The position numbers and the translations under genes were made by a program. Below, in pieces: positions 1 through 6,074 of a DNA stretch of 9,274 nucleotides. Source of the stretch: Nonomuraea sp. (GTDB lineage: Bacteria; Actinomycetota; Actinomycetes; Streptosporangiales; Streptosporangiaceae); contig JABFVJ010000151.1 in the NCBI GenBank assembly GCA_013362835.1, positions 1-9,274 on the forward strand, given 5' to 3'. Each line of letters starts with the position of its first letter. The first letter of the stretch is position 1. The notes beneath the pieces were generated by a model. That model did not search any database. It was given only the letters and a program-made list of their open reading frames with translations, and was not told the DNA's origin.

Positions 1-23
1 GCCGGAATTCTACGCTTTCGCCA

Positions 24-1364
24 TCAAAAGGCCGGAAGGCGCAGGACGAACCGGGCGCCGCCCTCGCAGTCCTCCACGCAGACGCTGCCCCGGTGCGCCA
101 TCGCCACGTCCCTGGCGATGGCCAGGCCGAGGCCGGTGCCGCCGGCGTCGCGGCTGCGGGCCGCGTCGAGGCGGGTGAAGCGCTCGAAGATGCGCTCGCG
201 GTCCTCCCCGGAGATCTCCTGGCCGTCGTTCTCCACGGCCAGGACGGCCGTGCTCCCGTCACGGGAGACCTCGACCTTCACCGTGGTCTCCGCGTGCCGC
301 TGGGCGTTGTCCAGCAGGTTCGTCAGCACCCGGGCGAGCTGCAGGCGCACCCCCTCGACGACCACGCCCTCGGTCAGCTCCAGCCGCGTGGGCAGCTTGT
401 CGGTCCGTACGGCGAGCTCCTGGCGTACGAGGTCGGCGAGGTCCACGGGCTCCCTGGCCACGTCCACGCGGGAGCCGATCCTGGCCAGCAGGAGCAGGTC
501 GGTGATGATGGCCTCCAGCCGGTCGGTGTCGCGCAGCGCGCTGTCCACCAGGGCCTCGACGTCGGTGTCGTCCGGGTAGAGCTGGGCGCTCTCCAGCTGG
601 GCGCGCAGCCCGGCGATCGGGGTGCGCAGCTCGTGCGAGGCGTCGGAGGCGAACTGGCGCTGCTGCTGCGCGGAACGTTCCAGGCGGGCCAGCGTGTTGT
701 TGACGGCCCTGGCCAGCAGGGCCACCTCGTCCTCGCCGACCGGCTGGGTGATGCGCCTGCTCACGTCGCCGGCGTGCACGGCGTCGAGCTCGGCGCGCAT
801 GATCGCGACCGGCCGCAGCGCCCGCCCGGTGACCAGCCACGTGGCCCAGGCGGCCAGCCCGATCAGCACCGCCACCTGCGAGAACACGATGATCTCCAGC
901 GTCCGCGTGGCGAGCACGTCGGGGGTGCTGCGCCCGGCGTAGACGATGGGGGAGTCCTCCGACATGCCGGCCTTGACCGCCGACAGGTGCACGCACTCGG
1001 TCGGCAGGCAGTTCGTGGTGTTGACGACCCGGCTCTCGGCCGTGGGCCGCACGTCGCTGAGCGGCGGCAGGTTCCTGGCCGCGTCGCTGGAGGCCAGGAC
1101 GCGGCCGTCGGTGTCGACGACCTGGATCAGGTCGATCGACGGGTCGGTCACCGGGATCGCGGCGCCCGGCGGCAGGCCGCCGCCGCGCGTCTCCGAGGCG
1201 ACGCGCTCGGCGGTGTCCCGCGTGTCCCTGTAGACGCTGCCCGTCACCAGGGACCGCGAGACGATGCAGGCGGCGACGCCCACGGGGATGAGCACGAGGG
1301 CGGCTACGGCCGTCGCGATGAGGGTGACGCGTCCGCGCAGGGACCTGGCCCACAGGGGTGGCAC
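24..1364 (-). CDS. Two-component sensor histidine kinase (OmpR-associated class)
   Basis: This is a membrane histidine kinase of 446 residues with the usual order of parts. It has a short cytoplasmic N-terminus, TM1 at about residues 13-36, an extracytoplasmic sensor of about 115 residues (40-155), TM2 at about 156-179, a HAMP linker at about 180-233, a HisKA domain and an HATPase domain. The H-box SHELRTPI places the phosphorylated histidine at H244. The N-box LTNLLDNAQRHA has N353, the F-box is RIFERF (391-396), and the G2 box is GGTGLGLAIA (408-417). The G1 box reads ENDGQEI (378-384), with Asn where many kinases have the adenine-binding Asp; this variant is common in actinobacterial kinases. 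Two cysteines in the sensor (C119, C124) could form a disulfide. The signal sensed is unknown. No response regulator is encoded in the window: the upstream same-strand neighbour is the alpha-glucosidase, 65 nt away. The GTG at 1364 is the first possible start after an in-frame TAA (1374-1376), but AGAAGG overlaps it rather than preceding it, so the exact start is uncertain. Confidence 0.93.
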   Translation of the reverse strand: MPPLWARSLRGRVTLIATAVAALVLIPVGVAACIVSRSLVTGSVYRDTRDTAERVASETRGGGLPPGAAIPVTDPSIDLIQVVDTDGRVLASSDAARNLPPLSDVRPTAESRVVNTTNCLPTECVHLSAVKAGMSEDSPIVYAGRSTPDVLATRTLEIIVFSQVAVLIGLAAWATWLVTGRALRPVAIMRAELDAVHAGDVSRRITQPVGEDEVALLARAVNNTLARLERSAQQQRQFASDASHELRTPIAGLRAQLESAQLYPDDTDVEALVDSALRDTDRLEAIITDLLLLARIGSRVDVAREPVDLADLVRQELAVRTDKLPTRLELTEGVVVEGVRLQLARVLTNLLDNAQRHAETTVKVEVSRDGSTAVLAVENDGQEISGEDRERIFERFTRLDAARSRDAGGTGLGLAIARDVAMAHRGSVCVEDCEGGARFVLRLPAF

Positions 1365-1379
1365 CTTCTGAGATTACTA

Positions 1380-1408
1380 ACCGTGATCGCCGCCAAATGC
1401 CGCGTCAA
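1380..1408 (-). promoter_or_regulatory. Possible promoter for the histidine kinase
   Basis: On the minus strand TTGACG (1403-1408) resembles a -35 box. It lies 17 nt from CACGGT (1380-1385), a weak -10 that keeps only the conserved A and final T. Transcription from it would start a few bases before the GTG at 1364 and give a very short leader or a leaderless mRNA. That would fit the absence of a properly spaced Shine-Dalgarno. The alternative is simple read-through from the alpha-glucosidase gene. This is inference from motif matching only. Confidence 0.3.
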
Positions 1409-1429
1409 GGGAAAGATTCCGCCAATGTC

Positions 1430-2929
1430 TCAGCGCTGGATCCAGACGGTCGTGTCGGGCGGGATCGAGCCGCCCGCCGGCAGCGGTCCGCTGGCCAGCA
1501 GCACCGTGCCGGGCACCGCGGCGACCGGCACCTCGCCGGTGTTGATCACCACGACCAGGCCGGGGTCGCGCTCGATGGCCAGCACGTCCTTGGGCGCCTC
1601 CAGCCAGGTCAGCGTGCCGGAGTTCGCGCCGCCGAGCGCCGGGTGCTCCTTGCGCAGCCTGAGCGCGGCGCGGTAGAGGTTCAGCGTGGAGTCCGGGTCG
1701 TGCTCCTGGGCCTGCGCCGACAGCCGCGTCCAGTCGTCCGGGATCGGCAGCCACGGGTCGCGCCAGCCGCAGCCGGGCTCGCTGGTCCACGGGATCGGCA
1801 CCCGGCAGCCGTCGCGGCTCTCGCCGGTGCGCCGGAACGCCGGGTCCTGCCGCAGCTCGTCGGGCAGGTCGAGCACCTCGGGCAGGCCCAGCTCCTCGCC
1901 GTTGTAGAGATAGGCCGAGCCGGGCAGGGCCAGCATGAGCAGCGTGGCGGCGCGGGCGCGGGCCAGGCCGCCGTGCCGGGTGACGTGGCGGGGCTTGTCG
2001 TGGTTGGACAGCACCCAGGTGGTGGGCGCGCCGACCAGCTCGGCCTCCGCGAGCGACTTCTCGATCACCGTACGGAACGACTTGGCGTGGAAGTCGGCCA
2101 TCATGAACTCGAAGTTGAACGCCTGGTGCAGCTCGTCGGGCCCGACGTACCTGGCCAGGCGTTCGGGGGAGGAGACCCACGCCTCGGCGACGGCCATCCG
2201 CCCGCCGGGGTAGGAGTCGAGGATCGGCCGCCACTCCCGGTAGATGTCGTGCACGCCGTCCTGGTCGAAGTACGGCACCCGCTCGTCGCCCAGCATCTCG
2301 GCCTGGCGGCCCTCCTTGGGGCCCACGTCGGGCAGCCCCTCGGCCTTGACCATGCCGTGCGCCACGTCGACGCGGAAGCCGTCCACGCCCCGGTCCAGCC
2401 AGAAGCGCAGGATGTCGCGGAACTCGGCGCGCACCTCGGGGTTGTCCCAGTTGAGGTCGGGCTGCTCGGGCGCGAACAGGTGCAGGTACCACTGGCCGTC
2501 CTCGGCCTGGGTCCAGGCCGGGCCGCCGAAGATCGACTCCCAGTCGTTGGGCCGGTCGCGGAAGATGTAGCGGTCGCGCAGGCCGGCCTTGAACCAGGCG
2601 TGCTGGTCGGAGGAGTGGTTGGGGACCAGGTCCACGATCACCCGGATGCCGCGCGCGTGCGCGTCGGCGACCAGGGCGTCGAAGTCGGCGAGCGAGCCGA
2701 ACATCGGGTCCACGTCGCGGTAGTCGGCCACGTCGTAGCCGCCGTCGGCCATGGGGGAGGTGTAGAAGGGGCTCAGCCAGATCGCGTCCACGCCCAGGTC
2801 GGCGAGGTAGCCGAGGCGTTCGCGCACGCCCTTCAGGTCCCCGGTGCCGTCGCCGTCGGCGTCGGCGAAGCTTCGGGGGTAGACCTGGTACACGACGGCG
2901 TCCCGCCACCAGTCGTCGTTGCCGAGCAT
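1430..2929 (-). CDS. Cytoplasmic GH13 alpha-glucosidase / oligo-1,6-glucosidase type
   Basis: This 499-residue enzyme has no signal peptide. It should release glucose from imported malto- or isomalto-oligosaccharides by the retaining GH13 mechanism. The opening WWRDAVVYQVYPRSF is typical of the alpha-glucosidase branch. The (beta/alpha)8 barrel motifs are complete: region I DLVPNH (100-105), region V QPDLN (156-160, typical of the oligo-1,6-glucosidase group), region II GFRVDVAH with nucleophile D188, region III AEAW with acid/base E249, and region IV SNHD with D311. YNGEELG lies at 342-348, and a C-terminal beta domain runs from about 430. The ATG at 2929 was chosen because AAGGAA (2934-2939) precedes it at good spacing. 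A longer in-frame version beginning with TTG at 3001 would run through a likely promoter. The gene is divergent from the malEFG-like cluster, which points to a role in maltodextrin use, and it resembles aglA of Streptomyces agl clusters. Alpha-1,4 versus alpha-1,6 preference cannot be settled from sequence. Confidence 0.93.
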   Translation of the reverse strand: MLGNDDWWRDAVVYQVYPRSFADADGDGTGDLKGVRERLGYLADLGVDAIWLSPFYTSPMADGGYDVADYRDVDPMFGSLADFDALVADAHARGIRVIVDLVPNHSSDQHAWFKAGLRDRYIFRDRPNDWESIFGGPAWTQAEDGQWYLHLFAPEQPDLNWDNPEVRAEFRDILRFWLDRGVDGFRVDVAHGMVKAEGLPDVGPKEGRQAEMLGDERVPYFDQDGVHDIYREWRPILDSYPGGRMAVAEAWVSSPERLARYVGPDELHQAFNFEFMMADFHAKSFRTVIEKSLAEAELVGAPTTWVLSNHDKPRHVTRHGGLARARAATLLMLALPGSAYLYNGEELGLPEVLDLPDELRQDPAFRRTGESRDGCRVPIPWTSEPGCGWRDPWLPIPDDWTRLSAQAQEHDPDSTLNLYRAALRLRKEHPALGGANSGTLTWLEAPKDVLAIERDPGLVVVINTGEVPVAAVPGTVLLASGPLPAGGSIPPDTTVWIQR

Positions 2930-2965
2930 GGCTTTCCTTCCCCCGATGTCCGTGATGTCTGGTGC

Positions 2966-2995
2966 AGGATGTCGCGATCGCTTGCGACAGGTCAA
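2966..2995 (-). promoter_or_regulatory. Probable promoter for the alpha-glucosidase gene
   Basis: On the minus strand TTGACC (2990-2995) matches the -35 consensus at five of six positions. It is separated by 18 nt from CATCCT (2966-2971), a -10-like hexamer with the conserved second A and final T. Transcription would start about 30 nt before the ATG at 2929. The -35 box falls between a CTTGC (2981-2985) and a GCAAG (2998-3002) and directly abuts the palindrome at 2997-3017, a natural position for a repressor. Assigned by eye, with no transcript data. Confidence 0.45.
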
Positions 2996-2996
2996 G

Positions 2997-3017
2997 TGCA
3001 AGTTTCGGAAAGTTGCA
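2997..3017. promoter_or_regulatory. Near-perfect 21-bp palindrome, likely regulator operator
   Basis: The arms are TGCAA...TTGCA, with an inner TTTC-G-GAAA core. Only the central base and one symmetric pair (3002/3012) break the dyad. The size, the dyad symmetry and the position just upstream of the alpha-glucosidase -35 box suit a dimeric LacI-family repressor. As I recall, Streptomyces MalR/Reg1 sites also centre on CTTGCA-type elements. The identity of the bound regulator is inference, as no regulator gene is in the window. Confidence 0.5.
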
Positions 3018-3090
3018 GATTCCTTGTCAGGCGGGGGTTGCCCGCGTTCGCGAGGTCAGCCGGTCGCGGGTCGGATGTGGTTCCGGTAAC

Positions 3091-3126
3091 GCTCTTTCGC
3101 AAGTTCTTCCAATTCTTGCAAAGAGC
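3091..3126. repeat. Large inverted repeat in the divergent promoter region
   Basis: The left arm GCTCTTT-C-GCAAG and the right arm CTTGC-AAAGAGC pair over 12 bp with a single bulged C and an 11-nt spacer (3104-3114). It contains two CTTGC/GCAAG half-sites, at 3099-3103 and 3115-3119, the same element found near the alpha-glucosidase promoter. It lies upstream of or across the -35 region of the proposed malE-like promoter. It could be an operator with two half-sites one helical turn and a half apart. A terminator is unlikely, since no gene ends here and no T-run follows. Confidence 0.6.
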
Positions 3127-3135
3127 CGCTAACGT
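3107..3135 (+). promoter_or_regulatory. Possible promoter for the malEFG-like operon
   Basis: TAACGT (3130-3135) fits the TAnnnT -10 pattern of actinobacteria. It has TTCCAA (3107-3112), a weak -35, 17 nt upstream. Transcription would start near 3142 and give a leader of about 90 nt before the ATG at 3233. The -10 sits in the left arm of an imperfect inverted repeat (3128-3150), and the -35 lies in the loop and right arm of the 3091-3126 repeat. A TATGAA at 3165-3170 is another -10 candidate, but I found no -35 for it. Confidence 0.3.
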
Positions 3136-3150
3136 CCCGGAAACGTAAGC
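3128..3150. repeat. Imperfect 23-bp inverted repeat over the malE promoter
   Basis: The arms GCT-A-ACGT and ACGT-A-AGC mirror each other at seven of eight positions around a CCCGGAA centre. The repeat covers the proposed -10 TAACGT and the likely start of transcription, where a bound protein would block the promoter. Its arms differ from the CTTGC/GCAAG elements nearby, so a second regulator is possible. Confidence 0.35.
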
Positions 3151-3183
3151 CGTGCAAAGCGGCGTATGAACGATCTTTTCCGG

Positions 3184-3207
3184 CGGCGGCGCACGCAGGC
3201 GTCGCCG
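3184..3207 (+). other. GC-rich hairpin in the malE leader
   Basis: CGGCGGCG (3184-3191) can pair with CGTCGCCG (3200-3207) over 8 bp including one G-U pair, with an 8-nt loop. It lies in the presumed untranslated leader, 16 nt before the Shine-Dalgarno of the malE-like gene. It may only reflect local base composition, but it is stable enough to affect mRNA folding or stability. No T-run follows, so it does not look like an attenuator terminator. Confidence 0.3.
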
Positions 3208-3213
3208 TTCCTC

Positions 3214-3235
3214 CATGACCTCGGGAGGTCTCATG
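3214..3235 (+). promoter_or_regulatory. Ribosome-binding site of malE-like gene inside a small hairpin
   Basis: GGGAGG (3223-3228) is a strong Shine-Dalgarno 4 nt before the ATG at 3233, and it decides that start over the in-frame ATG at 3215. The same bases form the right arm of an inverted repeat. GACCT (3217-3221) pairs with AGGTC (3226-3230) around a four-base loop, and CATGA (3214-3218) can alternatively pair with TCATG (3231-3235), which covers the start codon. Either fold would hide the ribosome-binding site in the mRNA. Confidence 0.6.
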
Positions 3236-4504
3236 CGTGTGCGGGTCCTGGGAGTGGCCGCCCTCTCCACCCTCGCGTTCGCCGCAACGGCTTGCGGTGA
3301 CTCCGGCTCGCCCGCCCCGGCGGCGCAGCCCAGCGGCTCGGCCTCGGCGTCCTCCGCCCCCGCGGGCGGCACGCTGGTCATCTGGGCCGACCCCAGCCGG
3401 GTCAAGCCGCTCAAGCCCTTCGCCGACCAGTTCGGCGCCGAGAACGGCGTGACCGTCGAGGTGAAGGAGATCAGCAAGGACAACCAGATGACCTTCCTGA
3501 CCGCCTCCCAGCAGGGCAGCGGCCCGGACATCATGATCGGCGCGCACGACTGGATCGGCAACCTCGTCCAGAACGGCGCCATCGACCCGGTCACGCTGAC
3601 GGACGAGCAGAAGGCGGGCTTCTCGGAAATCGCCATGAAGGCGGTTACCTTCAACGGCCAGGTGTACGGCGCCCCGTACGCGGTGGAGAACATCGCGCTG
3701 ATCCGCAACACCAAGCTCGCCCCCGACGCCCCCGCCACGATCGACGAGATGATCGACAAGGGCAAGGAGCTCAAGAAGGCCGGCAAGGTCAAGGAGGTGC
3801 TCTGCCTGCCCGTCGGCGTCAAGGGCGACGCCTTCCACGCCTACCCGCTGTTCGCCTCCGCGGGCGGCGCGCTGTTCGGCCAGACCGCCTCCGGCGACCC
3901 CGACCCCAAGCAGGTGCTGCTCGGCTCCGAGGGCTCGGTCAAGGCGTTCGGCAAGCTCAAGGACCTCGGCGAGAAGGGTGACGGCGCGCTCAAGACGTCG
4001 GTCACCAACGAGAACTACATCGTCAACTTCGCCGCCGGCAAGTGCGCCTACCTGGTCTCCGGCCCGTGGGCCATGGCCGACGTCAAGAAGGGCGGCATCT
4101 CCTACGACATCACGCCCGTACCGGCGTTCAAGGACGGCAAGCCGGCCACGCCGTTCGTCGGCGTCCAGTCGTTCTTCGTGGCCTCCAAGGGCAAGAGCAA
4201 GGCCCTGGCCCAGGAGTTCGTCGCCAACTACGTCACCAACAAGGACGTCGCCAAGGCCCTGTACGAGGCCGACCCCCGGCCCCCGGCGCTGACCGCCGCG
4301 CTGCAGGAGGTCCAGGCCGCCGACCCCGACGCGGTCAAGTTCATGGAGGCCGGCAAGACCGGCATGCCGATGCCCGCCATCCCCGAGATGGCCGCGATCT
4401 GGGAGCCGTTCGGCATCGCGGAGACGGCCGTCGTCAAGGGCGGCGACGCGGCCAAGGCCGCCGCGGCGGCGCAGAAGGCCATCGACGGCGCGCTCAAGAA
4501 CTGA
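3233..4504 (+). CDS. malE: MalE-type maltose/maltodextrin-binding lipoprotein
   Basis: This 423-residue substrate-binding protein of an ABC sugar importer is anchored outside the membrane by a lipid. The signal peptide ends in AATAC, with lipidated cysteine C21. A flexible Ser/Ala/Pro linker follows (about 24-45), and the two-lobed binding fold starts at TLVIWAD. It closely tracks E. coli MalE: GPDIMIGAHD (98-106) matches GPDIIFWAHD, VEN (151-153) matches the VEA that carries a sugar-contacting Glu, GPWAMADV (277-284) matches GPWAWSNI, PFVGV (307-311) is shared, and PAIPEMAAIWEPF (381-393) matches the C-terminal sugar-binding stretch. Likely ligand contacts are D106, E152, W279 and W390. The ATG at 3233 is used because GGGAGG precedes it at 4 nt. 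A start at 3215 would add six residues and put that site inside the gene. It is the first gene of the operon, 1 nt before malF. Ligand breadth (maltose versus longer maltodextrins) is not predictable here. Two extra cysteines, C191 and C271, might form a disulfide. Confidence 0.94.
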   Translation: MRVRVLGVAALSTLAFAATACGDSGSPAPAAQPSGSASASSAPAGGTLVIWADPSRVKPLKPFADQFGAENGVTVEVKEISKDNQMTFLTASQQGSGPDIMIGAHDWIGNLVQNGAIDPVTLTDEQKAGFSEIAMKAVTFNGQVYGAPYAVENIALIRNTKLAPDAPATIDEMIDKGKELKKAGKVKEVLCLPVGVKGDAFHAYPLFASAGGALFGQTASGDPDPKQVLLGSEGSVKAFGKLKDLGEKGDGALKTSVTNENYIVNFAAGKCAYLVSGPWAMADVKKGGISYDITPVPAFKDGKPATPFVGVQSFFVASKGKSKALAQEFVANYVTNKDVAKALYEADPRPPALTAALQEVQAADPDAVKFMEAGKTGMPMPAIPEMAAIWEPFGIAETAVVKGGDAAKAAAAAQKAIDGALKN

Positions 4505-4505
4505 C

Positions 4506-6074
4506 ATGACCCTGGACGTGCACGAGGCCGTGGAGACCACCCCGTCTCCGCGGCCCCGCCGGGAGCTCACCACCGCGTACGTGGTGAGCAGGATCGCGGT
4601 GCTCGCCGTGGCGGCCGCGATCCTGCTCTACGCCGTGCCGCCGCTGGTCGCCGCCGGGTCGTGGGTCTCGCTCACGCTGCTGGCGCTGGTCAGCGCGGCC
4701 ATCGGCTACCTCTACCTGACGCGCCGTTTCATCCCGGCCAAATACCTCATCCCCGGCACCGTCTTCCTGATCGCCTTCCAGGTGATCCCCGTGCTGTACA
4801 CGGTGACCACGGCGTTCACGAACTTCGGCGACGGGCACCGCGGCGACAAGGCCGAGGCCGTCACCGCCATCGAGACCGGCTCGGTCCGCCAGGCCCCCGG
4901 CTCGCCCGAGTACGGCCTGACCGCCGCGCTGCGCGGCGACGAGCTGGTGTTCCTGCTGGTCGACCCCAAGACCAAGCAGGTCGGGCTGGGCACCGCCGAC
5001 GGGCTGACCCCGCTGCGGGGCGCCCAGGTCGGCGTCACCGGCAAGGTGCTGTCGGCCCCCGGGCTGACCGTGCTCAAGGCGCCCGAGGCCGCCGCGCGCG
5101 GCCCGGAGATCTCGGCGTTCGCGGTGCCGACCCCCGGTGGCGTGATCAAGGCCAACGGCCTGAGCCGGGCCGTGGAGGGGCGCGCGGCCCTGGTGTACGA
5201 CCCCGCCTGCGACTGCGTACGGGGCAACGGCGACACCTGGAAGGCCGACGAGGCCCAGGGGTACTTCGTCAACGCCAAGGGCGAGCACCTGGCGCAGGGC
5301 TGGCAGGTGAACGTCGGCTTCGACAACTTCGCTCGCGTCCTGACGAATCCCACTATTTCGGGATACTTCGTGGGCGTGCTCGGCTGGAACCTCGTCTTCG
5401 CGCTGGCCTCCGTCATCGGCACGTTCGGGCTCGGCATGGCCGTCGCGCTCGCGCTGCACCACCCGCGCATGCGCGGCACCAAGGTCTACCGGATCGCGCT
5501 GATCCTGCCGTACGCGATGCCGGCCTTCGCGATGCTGCTGGTCTGGCGCGACATGTTCAACCGCGACTTCGGCCTGATCAACCAGTTCTTCGGCATCAAC
5601 GTCGACTGGCTCGGCGAGCCGACCACGGCCCGGCTCGCGGTGATCCTGGTCAACCTGTGGCTCGGCTTCCCGTACATGTTCCTGGTCACCACCGGCGCGC
5701 TGCAGGCGATCCCGCGCGAGCTGACCGAGGCGGCCTCCATCGACGGGGCCACGCCGTGGAAGGCGTTCCGCCGGGTGACGCTGCCGCTGCTGCTGGTCGC
5801 GCTGACGCCGCTGCTGATCTCGTCGTTCGCGTTCAACTTCAACAACTTCAACGCGATCGCGCTCACCACCGAGGGCGGGCCGTTCCCGGCCGAGAGCCCG
5901 CAGGTGGGCGGCACCGACCTGCTCATCACCTACACGTTCAGGCTGGCGTTCGGCGCCGGCGGCGCGCAGTTCGGGTTCGCGGCGGCGATCTCGGTGTTCA
6001 TCTTCGCGATCGTGGCGCTCATCTCCGCGGTGGCCTTCCGCCGTACCCGCAAGCAGGAGGAGGTCTACGCATGA
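4506..6074 (+). CDS. malF: MalF-type maltodextrin ABC permease subunit
   Basis: This 522-residue inner-membrane subunit pairs with MalG to form the translocation channel. About eight membrane segments are visible, near residues 28-50, 55-72, 82-104, 289-318, 327-348, 376-400, 424-444 and 487-511. Between the third and fourth lies a large extracytoplasmic domain (about 105-285), equivalent to the P2 loop of E. coli MalF that contacts MalE. That loop marks it as MalF rather than a generic sugar permease. It holds a CDC pair (C235, C237). The EAA coupling loop, which docks on the ATPase, reads ELTEAASIDGATPWKAFRR (405-423) with E408 and G414. The ATG at 4506 begins 1 nt after the malE stop, and no clear Shine-Dalgarno precedes it, so translation is probably coupled. 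The C-terminus overlaps the start of malG by 4 nt. No ATPase gene is present, so a shared MsiK-like ATPase elsewhere is inferred. Confidence 0.94.
   Translation: MTLDVHEAVETTPSPRPRRELTTAYVVSRIAVLAVAAAILLYAVPPLVAAGSWVSLTLLALVSAAIGYLYLTRRFIPAKYLIPGTVFLIAFQVIPVLYTVTTAFTNFGDGHRGDKAEAVTAIETGSVRQAPGSPEYGLTAALRGDELVFLLVDPKTKQVGLGTADGLTPLRGAQVGVTGKVLSAPGLTVLKAPEAAARGPEISAFAVPTPGGVIKANGLSRAVEGRAALVYDPACDCVRGNGDTWKADEAQGYFVNAKGEHLAQGWQVNVGFDNFARVLTNPTISGYFVGVLGWNLVFALASVIGTFGLGMAVALALHHPRMRGTKVYRIALILPYAMPAFAMLLVWRDMFNRDFGLINQFFGINVDWLGEPTTARLAVILVNLWLGFPYMFLVTTGALQAIPRELTEAASIDGATPWKAFRRVTLPLLLVALTPLLISSFAFNFNNFNAIALTTEGGPFPAESPQVGGTDLLITYTFRLAFGAGGAQFGFAAAISVFIFAIVALISAVAFRRTRKQEEVYA

Noticed and set aside
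1374..1408. TTGACG paired with TAGTAA as the kinase promoter
   Set aside because: The spacing is 23 nt, too long for a sigma-70-type promoter; CACGGT at 17 nt was preferred despite its weak match.
1365..1429. Terminator between the alpha-glucosidase and kinase genes
   Set aside because: No convincing stem-loop was found in this 65-nt gap; only a weak promoter-like pair is visible.
2930..3001. Longer alpha-glucosidase starting with TTG at 3001
   Set aside because: The added 24 residues resemble no GH13 N-terminus and would run through the likely promoter and operator; the ATG at 2929 has AAGGAA at proper distance.
3091..3126. Reading the large inverted repeat as a transcription terminator
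   Set aside because: Both flanking genes diverge from this region, no gene ends there and no T-run follows.
3215..3232. ATG at 3215 as start of the malE-like gene
   Set aside because: No Shine-Dalgarno precedes it, while GGGAGG at 3223-3228 serves the ATG at 3233, which gives a normal lipoprotein signal peptide.
3056..4573. Long open frame opposite malE and other long antisense frames along the window
   Set aside because: These are mirror frames expected in GC-rich DNA; their translations are low-complexity, rich in Arg/Gly/Ala/His/Val, and match no family, whereas the opposing frames are clear homologues.
4661..6070. Upstream extension of malG to 4661
   Set aside because: The extension is an out-of-frame reading of malF; malG has its own ATGA start and Shine-Dalgarno at 6059-6063.
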